DNA of 64,000 nucleotides from Antilocapra americana (taxonomy: Eukaryota; Chordata; Mammalia; Artiodactyla; Antilocapridae), in assembly GCA_007570785.1 (NCBI GenBank), contig ML662442.1, forward strand, positions 31,763,909-31,827,908, given 5' to 3'. The notes below the pieces were generated by a model. The model made no database searches. It worked only from the letters and a program-made list of their open reading frames with translations, and was not told the DNA's origin. The translations under genes and the position numbers were made by a program. Positions 1 through 10,098 of the stretch are shown here, piece after piece; the stretch's first letter is position 1; the number at the start of each line of letters is the position of its first letter.

Positions 1-734
1 GGTGATTGTTGCTGGGCTGACTCAGATGGGAACATTTCTCCATCTTCTATCCTGGTGGAATTAATTATAACAGGTGACCTGGTAAATCAGAGGCTTCAAA
101 ATTAGATGTTTCCAGATGTTTTTCAACCAGAGACGTTTGTGTCTGAGGTTAATTCTACTCTCAGAAGCTTTCCTGGAGACTTGCCTCTTTAAATAGTTCA
201 CTAAGCATTGACGGTACCGTCCATGGCGTTGGCTTATGCTCTGTAAATTGTATTGTCTTACCAGTACTCAATATATTGTAGACTCATCTCTTAGAACAAC
301 ATGGTTGTTTTTCAGCAAATATTAATAGCTGCTGTGTCTGCACCATCACGATTATGAAGAATCATTTAGTGAGCCAGCAAAAATGCATACATTGAATAAA
401 AAATGCTTCTTGAGTCCATGACCCAGCCTGTATGGGGCAGGGTCAGAGGAGTGATGGATCCAGTGAAATAGGGGTGACTGTATTCCCACCAAGAAATAAC
501 TGCTGTGTCCTGATCTCACGATGTTTGTTCAAAGTGGCCTTAGCTATCAAGAGTCGCCAAGTTTTTGGATGAGATGAAAATCCCCAAGGGTCACTAAGGA
601 CATCTGTATCTTTTCTGCCACCAGGGCTCATGGGTTTAAAATGGGAGTGGGGTGGGAATCTAACCCAGTAATTAAAAACAGCCAAGCAGCCACTTTGAAC
701 CACATGATCCAGAGGGGATTAGGCCCCTAGCTTC
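1..734. other. unassigned intergenic sequence
   Basis: I see no gene, clear repeat or motif here. The longest open frames are short and without recognisable protein sequence. Confidence 0.5.
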
Positions 735-801
735 AGTCCTACCATGTGACCTTGGACTAGTAATGTGACCTCTCTAACCTTCAATTTCTTACTTGTAAGT
801 G
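735..801 (+). repeat. MIR fragment
   Basis: The sequence contains the MIR-like run tgtgacc ttggactag ... gacctctctaacc ... followed by a degraded cagtttcttcatctgtaa equivalent. It is cut short by the Bov-tA insertion that follows. Confidence 0.55.
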
Positions 802-809
802 TCAGTGAG

Positions 810-1013
810 GGGCTTCCCTGGTGGCTCACTGGTAAAGAATCCACCCGCTAATGCAGAAGATGCAAGTTTGATCCCTGGTCAGGAAGATCCTCTAGAGAAG
901 GAAAATGCAACGCACTCCAGTGTTCTTGCCTGGAGAATCCCACACACAGACGAGCCTGGTGCGCTACTGTCCATGGGGTCATGAAAGATTCAGACACAAC
1001 CTAGCCACTAAAC
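810..1013 (+). repeat. Bov-tA SINE
   Basis: It starts with ggcttccctggtggctcac, the tRNA-Glu-derived head, and continues into the BovB-derived tail (ccactccagtgttcttgcctggag, catggggtc, gacacaacc). Some divergence is visible. Confidence 0.92.
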
Positions 1014-1271
1014 AAGCAAGTGTGAGTCATGTGTTTCATGGGTATTCCACAAACTCTTGAAAATAAAATGAAGTGAAAGATGCAAAACTTCTTTAGTGAC
1101 TATAAAGTCCTGCACCAGTAATAAGGGTTCTTTTTAGTCTTTTCCAATCATATAGTTAATATTTATTATTTAAAAATTCAAAGATAAAAAGTGCATGAGG
1201 TTTAAAAGAATCCTCTGACCCATTATTAGTTCTCAGAACTGACTAATTTTGACAATTTGGTGCTTATCTTT

Positions 1272-1596
1272 TATAAAAAATATTCATTTATTTTTGGCTG
1301 TGCTGGGTCTTCGTTGCTGGGTTGACTTTTCTCTAGTTGCGGTTAGCAGGGACTATTCTCTAATTGTGGTGTGTGGGCTTCTCATTGTGGTGGCTTTTCC
1401 TGTTGTGGAGCTCGGGCTCTGGGGTGTGCGGGCTTCAGTAGTTCTGGCTCCCAGGCTCTAGAGCACAGGCTCAGTAGTTGCAGTGCACAGGATTAGTTGC
1501 TCTGCAGCACATAGACTCTTCTTGGATCAGGGATCAAACCTGTGTCTCCTGCACTGGCAGTCAGAGTCTCTACCGCCAAGCTACCAAGGAAGCCCT
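1272..1596 (-). repeat. CHR-type tRNA-Glu SINE with 12-bp target duplication
   Basis: Reverse-orientation CHR SINE: the plus strand starts tatttttggctgtgctggg and ends aggaagccc, the inverted SINE head. Perfect 12-bp flanking repeats (gtgcttatcttt at 1260-1271 and 1597-1608) mark the insertion. Confidence 0.9.
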
Positions 1597-1608
1597 GTGC
1601 TTATCTTT

Positions 1609-2514
1609 GTATACTGTATGAATGTGTGCATGAGTGCGCATATTCTTTTTTAACAAAAAAGAAATCATTTCCTACTACTCAGTAGAATACTATGCAGTAA
1701 TTTTTCAGGAGGTATATTGCTATGTATATATACACATGGAACAATGATATTTTATGTGAAAAAGCTGCAGAATCACATTTATAGTAAGAGATAATGCTCA
1801 TGTATACACAAAATGCACAGCTTTTTCTGGGAAGAACATATGGCAAAGGAATGAGGTAATTTCACTTTATCTTTCACACAGTTCTCTATTATTATCATTC
1901 TTATCTTAAGCGTATATACTTTCACAATAATATTAAAGATCATGCAAGAAAAAGTGGAGCATAAGTCAATAAAATGAAAATCATATGATACAATCAAATA
2001 TAGTATTATACATAAGTATAAATGATAGGCCAGAAAAAATACTGAAGAGAAGAATATACTAAAGAAATTTTAAAATGAAGCAAAAATGAAAGTATACATA
2101 TGATTTTCAAAATTATTCAGTAGGGAATAGAAAAAAAAATGGATCCTGTTGCCAACTTTCTTGCAATATGTAATTCACAACAACAGAATATCCCGTTCTG
2201 CTGAACAGTACTAAGTAACAGCCCCTATGTTATAAGAGGCAAATAGAAGCAGAAGCAAGGCTCTGCCAAAAGAGGAAGAAGGGCTAAATATGAGCCATGC
2301 TCAATTACTTTTGCTTTTTAAATGCCAGTATTTTAAAGACCCAAACAATGCTCTGTCTGCACAAAAGTGAATTTGAAATTAACATCAGATACCTTAAAGA
2401 AAGGTATGATGTTCAATTGTTACTTTGCTGTTTTCACTACTAAATTATTTGATTTGAAAGCAGCATTATAGCATATAGGCTAGGGATATAAATATCCTGA
2501 TTTAGTTCCAGGGT
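1609..2514. other. AT-rich intergenic sequence, partly L1-like
   Basis: About 1665-1840 (actcagtagaatactatgcag, catttatagtaagag) weakly resembles an old L1 3' end. The rest is AT-rich with nothing recognised. Confidence 0.4.
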
Positions 2515-3379
2515 CTCTTGCTGAAAGTGAAAGAGGAGAGTGAAAAAGTTGGCATAAAGCTCAACATTCAGAAAACTAAGATCATGGCATCTGGTCCCAT
2601 CACTTCATGGCAAATAGATGGGGAAGCAGTGGAAACAGTGGCTGACTTTATTTTTCAGGGCTCCAAAATCATTGCAGATGGTGATTGTAGCCATGAAATT
2701 AAAAGACGCTTACTCCGTGGAAGGAAAGTTATGACCAACCTAGACAATGTATTAAAAAGCAGAGACATTACTTTGTCAACAAAGGTCCATCTAGTCAAGG
2801 CTATGGTCTTTCCAGTGGTCATGTATGGATGTGAGAGTTGAACTATAAAGAAAGCTGAGTGCCAAAGAATTGATGCTTTTGAACTGTGGTGTTGGAGAAG
2901 ACTCTCAAGAGTCTTCTCCAANNNNNNNNNNNNNNNNNNNNNNNNNNNNNNNNNNNNNNNNNNNNNNNNNNNNNNNNNNNNNNNNNNNNNNNNNNNNNNN
3001 NNNNNNNNNNNNNNNNNNNNNTGTTGGAGAAGACTCTTGAGAGTCCCTTGGGCTGCAAGGAGAGCCAACCAGTCCATCCTAAAGGAAATCAGTCCTAAAT
3101 ATTCATCGGAAGGACTGATGTTGAAGCTGAAACTCGGATACTTTGGCCACCTGATGCAAAGAGCTGACTCATTTGAAAAGACCCTGATGCTGGGAAAGAT
3201 TGAGGGCAAGAGGAGAAGGGGACAACAAAGGATGAGATGGTTGGATGGCATCACCGACTCAATGGACATGAGTTTGGGTAAACTCTGGGAACTGGTGATG
3301 GACAGGGAGGCTTGGCATGCTGTGGTTCATGGGGTTGCTAAAAGTAGGACATGACTGAGCAACTGATCTGAACTGAACT
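2515..3379 (+). mobile_element. BovB (RTE) LINE 3' fragment, split by an N gap
   Basis: Translation gives typical BovB reverse-transcriptase C-terminal sequence: KVKEESEKVGIKLNIQKTKIM, then after the gap [33 protein letters not shown] and [13 protein letters not shown]. The 5' part of the element is absent. A run of 100 Ns lies inside. The element is not expected to be active. Confidence 0.93.
2922..3021. other. assembly gap of exactly 100 N
   Basis: One hundred consecutive unknown bases, the conventional placeholder for a gap of unknown size. The left edge is an inverted repeat (see findings). Reading frames that cross this gap are meaningless. Confidence 0.99.
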
Positions 3380-3521
3380 CACACTAAGTGAACCATTTAA
3401 CCTTGCTTACTTTTTAAATAAAATAATAAAAGAGATAAAGTTCTAAATTTCTATTTTATTTAATATTCTATGTTTCCATAATTTGGAAGACCAAACAAAG
3501 GAGTCATAAACAATACCCACG

Positions 3522-3527
3522 TTTATT
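3522..3527 (-). terminator. candidate CALHM6 polyadenylation signal
   Basis: An AATAAA hexamer on the minus strand (TTTATT on plus) lies 57 nt past the CALHM6 stop codon, inside an A-rich stretch. A second minus-strand AATAAA sits near 3459-3454. Either would give a short 3' UTR ending before the BovB fragment at 3379. I chose the first because it is nearest; no transcript evidence is available here. Confidence 0.5.
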
Positions 3528-3583
3528 TTTTTTTAAGGAATCAATAATTCAGAAGAGCTTTCTTTTCCCATTCATTAACAAGG

Positions 3584-4006
3584 TCATACGTCTGTAGTGC
3601 TGTTCATATCAGATGAATCTACAAAGCCAAGAACAGGAACCATTGCATCTTCTTCCGAAGGTGTGCTACTTTGATTCTTCTGTTTTTTGTTCACATATTT
3701 GTGCAAAGTGCTGTAGTACTGCTCCTTTGGATTGAAAGTATATAGTGATGAAATCTGCTGCCAGTCTTTAATGCTTGGAGTGTTGTATTCCTGCGGATGT
3801 GAGCACTCAAAGAAACATGTGACATTTTCTTTTGCCAGTTGCGTTGCATGTTCTGTGGCTTGACTTTTAAGAATCTGCTTCTCCTGTTGCATATAGATTT
3901 TCCAAAATTTCAGCTGCATGTAACTAACTGGAGACCGACATCGATTGATTGATGTAAAAATCAGGAGGAGGATGATAACAGCCGCGATCAGGACCCAGCC
4001 TAACAC
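3584..4006 (-). CDS. CALHM6: CALHM6 (FAM26F) coding exon 2, to the stop codon
   Basis: This terminal coding exon encodes residues 177-316: TM4 (about residues 177-198, opening VLGWVLIAAV) and the cytoplasmic C-terminal domain. The acceptor AG is at 4008-4007 and the exon begins with an in-phase GTG codon, so Gln176 joins Val177 without a split codon. Recognisable family sequence includes QLKFWKIY, the CFFECSHP region and LYTFNPKEQYYS; the tail ends near GFVDSSDMNSTTDV. Only 140 codons plus stop are present, as expected for this family, with no frameshift or internal stop. Both splice sites are canonical. The intron between the exons (5314-4007) contains two SINEs in opposite orientation. The base composition is ordinary, in sharp contrast with the GC-rich exon 1. 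Confidence 0.96.
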   Translation of the reverse strand: MLGWVLIAAVIILLLIFTSINRCRSPVSYMQLKFWKIYMQQEKQILKSQATEHATQLAKENVTCFFECSHPQEYNTPSIKDWQQISSLYTFNPKEQYYSTLHKYVNKKQKNQSSTPSEEDAMVPVLGFVDSSDMNSTTDV

Positions 4007-4540
4007 CTTAGGTAAACACAACAAAACAGTGATTTAGTCACTTTTCTAAAGAGAACATTTTAAATCAACAGGTAAAGTTTGAACTACTCAGAGTTAAGAT
4101 GATGAACAAGCAACAGTTAGGTCTTATTCCCTTAAGAGAAAGAAGTGGCAGTAACCCCTCCCCCCTCCCCTCAGTAGAACTGCTTGCTTGACAAGGCAGT
4201 CATTTTCCGAGTCATGTCAAGGATCCACGGAGGAGCTTATATGTGGAATCCCTGGAACTCAAAGTGTGGAATTTTAGAAAATCCAGGGAAACAAGTATTC
4301 ATTTCCAAGAACTTCTGAGTTGCACAAGCCCAGAAGCAGTGTGGGGTGATGGCTTTAAAGTCAGGCAGACCTGGACTCAGTGTACCTGCTGTAAAGACAA
4401 AAGAGAGTAATAAGAGAGATAAAGGACCCAGCAAGGTGTCTGGTGTGGGGCATAGAGCAGATGCCTGACACAACAGAGTGCCGGAGCGCCTTCCTCCTTT
4501 CAATAGTTACACTCATTTTTTAAATGAAAAGCTAAAATGA

Positions 4541-4748
4541 GCTTCCCAGGGGGCTCAGATGGTAAAGTGTCTGCCCACAATACGGCAGGCAGGGGTTCGA
4601 TCCCTAGGTCGGGAAGACCCCTTGGAGGGGATGGCTGAAATGGCCACCCACTCCAGTACTCTCCTCCTAACGGAGGAGCCTGGTAGGCTATAGTCCACTG
4701 GGTCTCAAAGAGTCGGACACGACTGAGCTACTTCTCTTTTCACTTTCA
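4541..4748 (+). repeat. Bov-tA SINE in the CALHM6 intron
   Basis: The diverged head gcttcccagggggctcagat is followed by the usual gggttcgatccc box-B-like region and the BovB-derived tail with gagtcggacacgactgagc. It lies opposite in orientation to the SINE at 4946. Confidence 0.9.
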
Positions 4749-4785
4749 TAAGGGAAGAGACTCTGAAGACACACACACATCTAAG

Positions 4786-4822
4786 ACTGAAACTAACACA
4801 AGAAGTCAACTATACTCCAGTT
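4786..4822 (+). repeat. short L1 3'-end fragment
   Basis: ctgaaactaacaca ... caactatactccagtt resembles the last bases of artiodactyl L1 3' UTRs. It is very short, so the call is tentative. Confidence 0.45.
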
Positions 4823-4828
4823 AAACGG

Positions 4829-4945
4829 AAAAAAAGAAAGAAACAGCACCGAGATGAAAGAAAGAGAGGGGAAGAGACTGAAGGAAGGAGGGAGTGGGTA
4901 GGGAGAGAGAGAGAAAGAAGGGGGAAAAAAAAGAAAGACAGATGA
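4829..4945. repeat. polypurine tract in the CALHM6 intron (pyrimidine-rich on the gene strand)
   Basis: More than 100 bp of almost uninterrupted A and G, with gaaag, gagag and ggga units on plus. On the CALHM6 transcript strand this is a long CT-rich stretch. Confidence 0.85.
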
Positions 4946-5145
4946 TGTACTGCGGTAAGTCATTTCAGTCGTGTCTGACTCTGCGACCTTATGGACTGTA
5001 ACCCGCCAGGTTCCTCTGTCCATGAGATTCTCCAGGTAAGATTACAAGAGAGGGTTGCCATTTCCATCTCCAGGGATGGAACCCTCATCTCTTAGGTCTC
5101 CTGCATTGGCACTTTACCACTAGCGCCACCTGGGAAGCCCTGGGG
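4946..5145 (-). repeat. Bov-tA SINE in the CALHM6 intron, with 10-bp target duplication
   Basis: Inverted Bov-tA: tcagtcgtgtctgactctg at the left and ccacctgggaagccc at the right. Perfect duplicates agacagatga flank it at 4936-4945 and 5146-5155. Confidence 0.93.
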
Positions 5146-5219
5146 AGACAGATGACAGATAGATTTGCCTGTCGGCTCATTTGAAGCCAACAGCCATTCT
5201 AGTTAGGTGGCCTTCAGTG

Positions 5220-5900
5220 TCAGGAGCGAGGGCACGCATTTCTGCCTCCCCGTCCGCCCCGCGGAAGCCAGTCCCCCTCCGACTCCCGCACCGCATCCTG
5301 CGCGGGCGCCTGACCTGCGAGTGGGCCGTGAGCTCCCTCTGCAGCTCCTTCTGCAGCTGCTTCACGTCGGGCGCCTGGGCCTGCTGGCAGGGCACCAGCG
5401 GCAGCTGGGCGGCGCAGCGCGGGTCGCGGCCCAGGCACAGGTACCGCGCCAGGACCTCGCTCCCGCTGGCGGCGCACTCGTAGAAGGCGCCCCCGAGCAG
5501 CGCCACGGCCACCCAGGTGAGCGGCGCCACCGCGGCGGTGGCGCTGATCTGCGCGCACACCAGCGCCCCGCGCAGCCCCGCGCCGCAGCCCCGCGCGCAG
5601 CAGCCGGTCAGCAGGCGCCAGGTGCGCGCGCTCAGCACGTAGCCCAGGAGCAAGAGCGCCAGCGCGGGCACCAGCAGGAAGACCAGGCCGTAGGGCAGGT
5701 TCCAGGCGGCGCTGCACGGGCACTGGAACACCGTGGTGGAGAAGATGCGCTCGCCGCCCGCCGTCAGCAGGGTCACCAGGCAGTAGCCCAGAGCGTTGCG
5801 GTGTTTGAGGTGCAGGTTCAACACCTCCCGAAACTTCTCCATGGGTCTCCTACCCCAGGGCGCCGTGGTCAAGGCCCGGCTGCTTCTGCCTCTTCGCCGC
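5220..5900. promoter_or_regulatory. CpG island covering CALHM6 exon 1 and 5' flank
   Basis: Sequence from about 5220 to 5900 is strongly GC- and CpG-rich (many gcg and cgc steps), in contrast with the AT-rich surroundings. It covers the whole first coding exon and the bases just before the start codon. This is a typical CpG-island promoter position. I see no obvious TATA box between the upstream elements and the ATG. Confidence 0.8.
5315..5842 (-). CDS. CALHM6: CALHM6 (FAM26F) coding exon 1
   Basis: This exon encodes residues 1-176 of calcium homeostasis modulator family member 6. The family forms large-pore plasma-membrane channels; CALHM6 is known as an interferon-induced protein of macrophages linked to ATP release and NK-cell activation. 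The exon holds the N-terminal helix, TM1-TM3 and most of the extracellular part. Visible family marks are the Cys41-Pro-Cys43 motif after TM1, the WNLPYGLVF segment opening TM2, and Cys123, Cys136, Cys143 and Cys152 in the extracellular region. I start at the ATG at 5842 (MEKF); the ten codons upstream open with TTG, not ATG. The donor GT lies at 5314-5313 after a CAG codon (Ser175-Gln176), phase 0. The exon is very GC-rich, which produces long shadow reading frames on both strands. Identification rests on recalled similarity to human CALHM6 (315 aa; 316 here) and on position beside DSE. Confidence 0.96.
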
Positions 5901-5928
5901 CCAGCTCCTCAAATGATTTGGGGGGTCT

Positions 5929-5939
5929 GGGGATTTCCC
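5929..5939 (-). promoter_or_regulatory. NF-kB consensus site, proximal to CALHM6
   Basis: GGGGATTTCCC (plus strand) matches the kB consensus GGGRNWYYCC. It lies about 90 bp upstream of the CALHM6 ATG, within the promoter region. Function is inferred from the motif and from the known inflammatory expression of the gene. Confidence 0.55.
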
Positions 5940-5999
5940 GTGCGCCGCTAAGTAGCACCTTCCAAAAAGGGGAAGAAGGTTTCTCAGGGTTTCCTGAGC

Positions 6000-6009
6000 T
6001 TTCGCTTTC
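6000..6009 (-). promoter_or_regulatory. ISRE/IRF-type element upstream of CALHM6
   Basis: On the gene strand this reads GAAAGCGAAA, an exact GAAANNGAAA interferon-stimulated response core, with a further GAAA triplet-type unit just upstream (GAAATAAG). It lies about 160 bp before the CALHM6 start codon, between two NF-kB consensus sites. CALHM6 is known to be interferon-inducible, so the site fits; binding is inferred. Confidence 0.6.
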
Positions 6010-6191
6010 TTATTTCAACCCAACTAATTGTGGCAGACCCAAGCACACACGCCGCCGACCTCCCCAGTGCCCACTCCTTTCCAGAAGCAGGCACACTGGC
6101 GACCTTTATCCCTCAGTTGAGGAACTCTGACTGAGGGAAGATAGGGCCTGTTCCACTGTAGCTTTTGTTTCCTCCAAACGGACAAGGGACC

Positions 6192-6202
6192 GGGGACTTT
6201 CC
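6192..6202 (-). promoter_or_regulatory. NF-kB consensus site, distal to CALHM6
   Basis: GGGGACTTTCC (plus strand) is a classic kB sequence. It lies about 350 bp upstream of the CALHM6 ATG and about 190 bp beyond the ISRE-type element. Confidence 0.5.
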
Positions 6203-6854
6203 TTTCCCTTAATGGTCCTATGTAGTCCCCCGAGTGAGAGAATACTTTTTACTTGAGTAAACTGGGGAAAACATGAGCTATTCCTCTATCGCAGCCACCC
6301 CGGCTCCTCAATCAACCCCCATCAGACCAGTTGTTGTTGCAATTGCCAGCAACAACAGCAAAGCCCCGCAGACCTCGATCATGTACAGGAAACATTATTC
6401 AAGGACAAATGTCCAGTTTCTCTCGCATAAACTGAATCTCAACAAAGCCCCACTCAAATTCCAGTGTGTCCATGATATTCTGTCCCCTTCCTGTCCCCCT
6501 TCTAAACAGAACCGCCACTCTTCTCTCCTCTGCCTGATCTCCTGCAGGACATTAGCCTGAATATATTGTACTGACTTCTGCCTCTTTTCCTCCCCACTCG
6601 GGTATGTCCTAACACTGGCAATACATAGAAGTGTATCAGATCCTTACTCGGGCCACCAAATTGATCAGCAGAGGAGAGCGGTACTGGCTGTTCAAAACAC
6701 ACTAGTTGAACCAAAAACACTTCAAAGGGCAACTCCCTCTGTCTAACACGTTGTTTCCTCCACTTTGAGTTTTTTCAGGGCAGCATTCCTCTGACAAACT
6801 AAAACCACTTCTGTGAAACTGAGCCTTGCTCTATGTGGCTCTAGAGTGAGGTGA

Positions 6855-7060
6855 GGTGCACTTGAAAGAACATGGGTTTTGAAGTCAGGTGCATTTTGTG
6901 TGTGTGTGTGTGTGTGTGTTTAATAAGTTATCTCCTCTAAGATTCACCATACTCGTTTGTAAAAACAATATAGTGCCTACTTGGTGAGATTGTTGAGACA
7001 AGTGAGTAGCATCCATAAAGTGATTTGATACGCAGAGTGTGCCTATTAATGGATGTTCAG
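6855..7060 (+). repeat. MIR remnant containing a (TG)n microsatellite
   Basis: The left part reads gaacatgggttttgaagtcagg. The right part carries gtaaaaacaatatagtgcctacttggtgagattgttgagaca and a degraded cataaagtg block, in MIR order. A TG run at 6897-6919 sits between them. Confidence 0.55.
6897..6919. repeat. (TG)n microsatellite
   Basis: An uninterrupted TG dinucleotide run of about 23 bp, likely polymorphic. Confidence 0.95.
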
Positions 7061-8209
7061 CAGGAGAGATTACCTCTCGCGTTCCAACTTTAGGAAGAGG
7101 CAACAAATAGCTGTGTAGTATTTAAGAATCCAAATGATGCTCCATTTTAGACCAAGGATTGTATTCTGTGACTACCTTCAGAGAATCAGTGTGCCCTTAG
7201 TTGTCCATTTCACCTCAAGGAGGGTGCGTGAAGACAGAGTCTGGGTGGGAGGTCAGAGTGAACTGGTTGCTGCTTAAGCCCATGCCCTAGGTTTGCCTTA
7301 TTTTTTCTGGGAAGCATAAGTAGCCTACAGAGCCGAGTGAATTGTTGCGGAGGAGGCAGGAAACACCCTATTCTTAGTCCAACTTGCCTTTTTAGCTATC
7401 TCCCACCACCAGTGCCTGGCACAAAACCACCAATCCCCAGCACTGTGATGAAAAACTATTCTCTCTGTGTGAGTGTTAAGAAGCTGTCCCCAGATCAAGG
7501 TCCTTTGTGTCATGCCGGGCAGATGGGACCTCTTCTCTGAGGTTAGACCAGGTACTGCCAGGTTGCGTGTAAACTTGCATCTACGTTGCATGTTTGCAGC
7601 AAATCACTTCTGCTGTGACTGTCATCTCTGTAATCCCACATCTGCAGAAAAGCTTCCTTCCCTTATCCTTTGGGTTACTCAATACTCCTCTTACTGGTGC
7701 AGTCTTCACCGCCACCACACTCCTCTGAGATGTTGTCTCCCCTTCCACAATTTTCACATACCATCATGAACAAATACCACTCTGTCATCACTTTTGTGTA
7801 GATGGCTTTATCCATATCCCTCTTAAAAGTAATCGAACTAAAACATACCCTCCTGTTCTCTTCAACTAGATATATTTATTCCCCCATATTTCTCAAAACA
7901 AGAGGGAGGGCTGGCATTCTCCCATTACTACATCCAAACCTGGGTTTTTCCACCATGTCTAATATTCTTATTAGAAGTCTTATTCTCCATCAAGACTGAA
8001 GCTATTTAGAATGACCTCTTCCATCACCTCAGTCCTGCTGTCTATTTTCATTCCATTCATTTGCTAAGACTTTTGCATCTGGAGACAGCCTTCCTCTTCT
8101 TACCAGTTCCTGTCAAAGACTTGGTTTCAAATATTTTTAGTTACAGAAACTTTTATCTTGTCAGTCCCCTATTTCAAGTCAAGTAATTCATTAACCAATG
8201 TGTTAATTA

Positions 8210-8640
8210 ATTCATTTGCTGGTGCAATCACTCATTTAAATATTTAATAGCACCCAGTATATGCTAGTACCTGTAAAAGTAGCTGGTATTATTGTACACA
8301 ACAAGGAACAAGATGAACAGATACCCTGCTTTCACTGAGCTTGTGTTCTAGTGGAGAGGATATAGATAATTAGGGGGAAAGCCCTCAAGTGATGCAGGTC
8401 ATTAAAATGGAATCATGTGCTGCAGAGTGTCCTGAGAAAGCCTCTATGGGGAGAGGTCATTTAAGCAGAAATGGGAATGCCAAAGGCTCTGTGTGTAAAG
8501 GAGCTTAGTATTCTGTGGTTAGAAAGACAGCCAGAGTGATGAGGGCACGGAGGGTGAGAAGGAAGGCGGCACATCATGAGGGCAGAGCTGCAGGTGGAAG
8601 GTCATTTAGGGGCTTTATAGACCAGAGTATGCAGTTTGCA
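8210..8640. repeat. L2-like ancient LINE remnant
   Basis: The sequence follows the familiar order of an L2 3' region: atttaatagcacccagtatatgc, then gcttgtgttctagtggagagg, and ggggctttatagacc. Divergence is high and subfamily cannot be given. Confidence 0.45.
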
Positions 8641-8801
8641 ATCCTGCCCTGAAACTTACAGACTGACCTGCATCCTCACCTATTACCCTGTCAGCTTGTG
8701 TCTCCAGACACCACCTCCTGGGGTTGCCACCACTGTGCTCCCTCAATCACAGATGTCCCAGGTAAGATGATCATTCTGTACTTATTACAAGTTGTCATAA
8801 C

Positions 8802-9103
8802 TATTAGCTCAGTTGATAAAGAATCTGCCTGCCATGTAGGAGACCCTGGTTCAATTCCTAGGTCTGGAAGATCCACTGGAGAAAGGATAGGCTGCCCACT
8901 CCAGTATTCTTGGGCTTCCCTTATGGCTCAGCTGGTAAAGAATCCACCTACAATGTGGGAGACCTGGGTTCAATCCCTGGGTTGGGAAGATCCCCTGGAG
9001 AAGGAAAAGGCTACCCACTCCAGTATTCTGGCCTAGAGAATTCCATGGACTGTATAGTCCATGGGGTCACAAAGATTCGGACACGACTGAGTGACTTTCA
9101 TTT
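8802..9103 (+). repeat. dimeric Bov-tA SINE
   Basis: Two Bov-tA heads lie in tandem: a first copy from about 8802 runs to cactccagtattcttgg, then gcttcccttatggctcagc starts a second full copy. Flanking near-duplicates cataactat and cataactaa suggest one insertion of a preformed dimer. Confidence 0.9.
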
Positions 9104-9381
9104 TCATAACTAATAGAGTCCAGCTACTGCCTGCCAGCCTGAATTTCCTCCCAGCCCCTGCATTTGAGTCTAGTACCCAGACATGCACCCGACAACCTCT
9201 GCAACGGTGAATGGTTCTAGTTCTGGGTCTATTGAAGATTATCTAGCCCTTTATACCCAGCTCTATTCTGAGAGGACATTGCTTAGAATTTCAGCCCTTA
9301 GTGAAAGAAGAGTAAATAGTAGTTCAAGAAGATGCAAGAATCTTCTCTAAGACTATACTGAATAATATCTGAAAGACCTTT

Positions 9382-9605
9382 GTTGTTGTTGTGTGTGTAC
9401 TCAGTTGTGTCCAACTCTTTGTGATCCTGTAGACTGTAGCCTGACAGGCTCTTCTGTCTATGGGATTTCTCAGGCAAGAATATTGGAGTGGGTTGCCATT
9501 TCCTCCTCCAGGAGATCTTCCCAATCCAGGGATCAAACCCACATCTCCCGAGTCTCTGTCATTGGCAGGTGGATTCTTTACCACTGAGCCACTTGGGAAG
9601 CCATA
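9382..9605 (-). repeat. Bov-tA SINE with 10-bp target duplication
   Basis: Inverted copy ending ccacttgggaagcc. Perfect duplicates aaagaccttt occur at 9372-9381 and 9606-9615. Confidence 0.94.
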
Positions 9606-10098
9606 AAAGACCTTTATAGTTTTGAAAATCTATAATTTAGCACCAACTTATTTTTTTAAGAAAATGAGTGAGAGATTCTCATGTTAAACACAGTGAAAAA
9701 CCAGTGGTTACGAGTTTTGTTCTGTTTTGTTAACTGTAGTATTTTGCTTCTCAGTACTATCATTACCAGTGTCAGAAATGGATTTCAGAGACCACAAAAC
9801 TTTTCTCAGAAAAAAAAAAGCAAGAGAAACTCTTGAAAGAAAATGCACATTCAGACTGTGAATCTGAAAGTTCTTTGCAGTCATCCTCAAGTGAGCTGGA
9901 TCTCAAAGATTATTCTCTGTAGTGCTCATGAGAACTTAAACTAATTGTATGATCCTGCTTGGAATACAACTACTAGATTGCAGCAAAGTGTCAGTCCTGG
10001 CCACAAGACCCACAAAAGTAAGATCAAATTAAGGTTCATATAGCTTTTGAGTGTCTGCAATGTGCAAGATACAGCTTTAGATGCCAAAATGACAAGTA

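Larger units (their letters stand above)
6210..8209. other. intergenic sequence upstream of CALHM6
   Basis: Apart from the MIR and TG run listed, I recognise nothing. Pyrimidine-rich stretches at 7640-8130 could be an old L2 or other ancient repeat, but no consensus block is certain. Confidence 0.4.

Noticed and set aside
2655..3269. 204-codon minus-strand frame and two others crossing the gap
   Set aside because: They read through 100 unknown bases; the rest is antisense BovB sequence.
3037..3354. BovB-derived frames (also at 13549-13866, 33619-33852 and 45494-45733)
   Set aside because: These are fragments of a retrotransposon reverse-transcriptase tail, not host genes; they are listed as mobile elements.
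1..3500. possible TRAPPC3L exons left of CALHM6
   Set aside because: TRAPPC3L is the next gene in human, but I see no matching coding sequence here, and it is expected tens of kilobases away.
5220..5723. 167-codon minus-strand frame overlapping CALHM6 exon 1
   Set aside because: It is an out-of-frame shadow of the real exon with the same GC bias.
5843..5872. ten-residue N-terminal extension of CALHM6
   Set aside because: The extended frame would start at TTG; the ATG at 5842 matches the family N-terminus (MEKF).
5207..6130. 307-codon plus-strand open frame over CALHM6 exon 1
   Set aside because: It is antisense to a confirmed exon in very GC-rich DNA, where stop codons are rare. Its sequence is low-complexity Arg/Ala/Gln with no domain.
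9383..9605. clusters of repeated SINE-like units as possible CRISPR or regulatory arrays
   Set aside because: The repeats are dispersed SINE copies with target duplications in a mammalian genome; no regular spacers exist.
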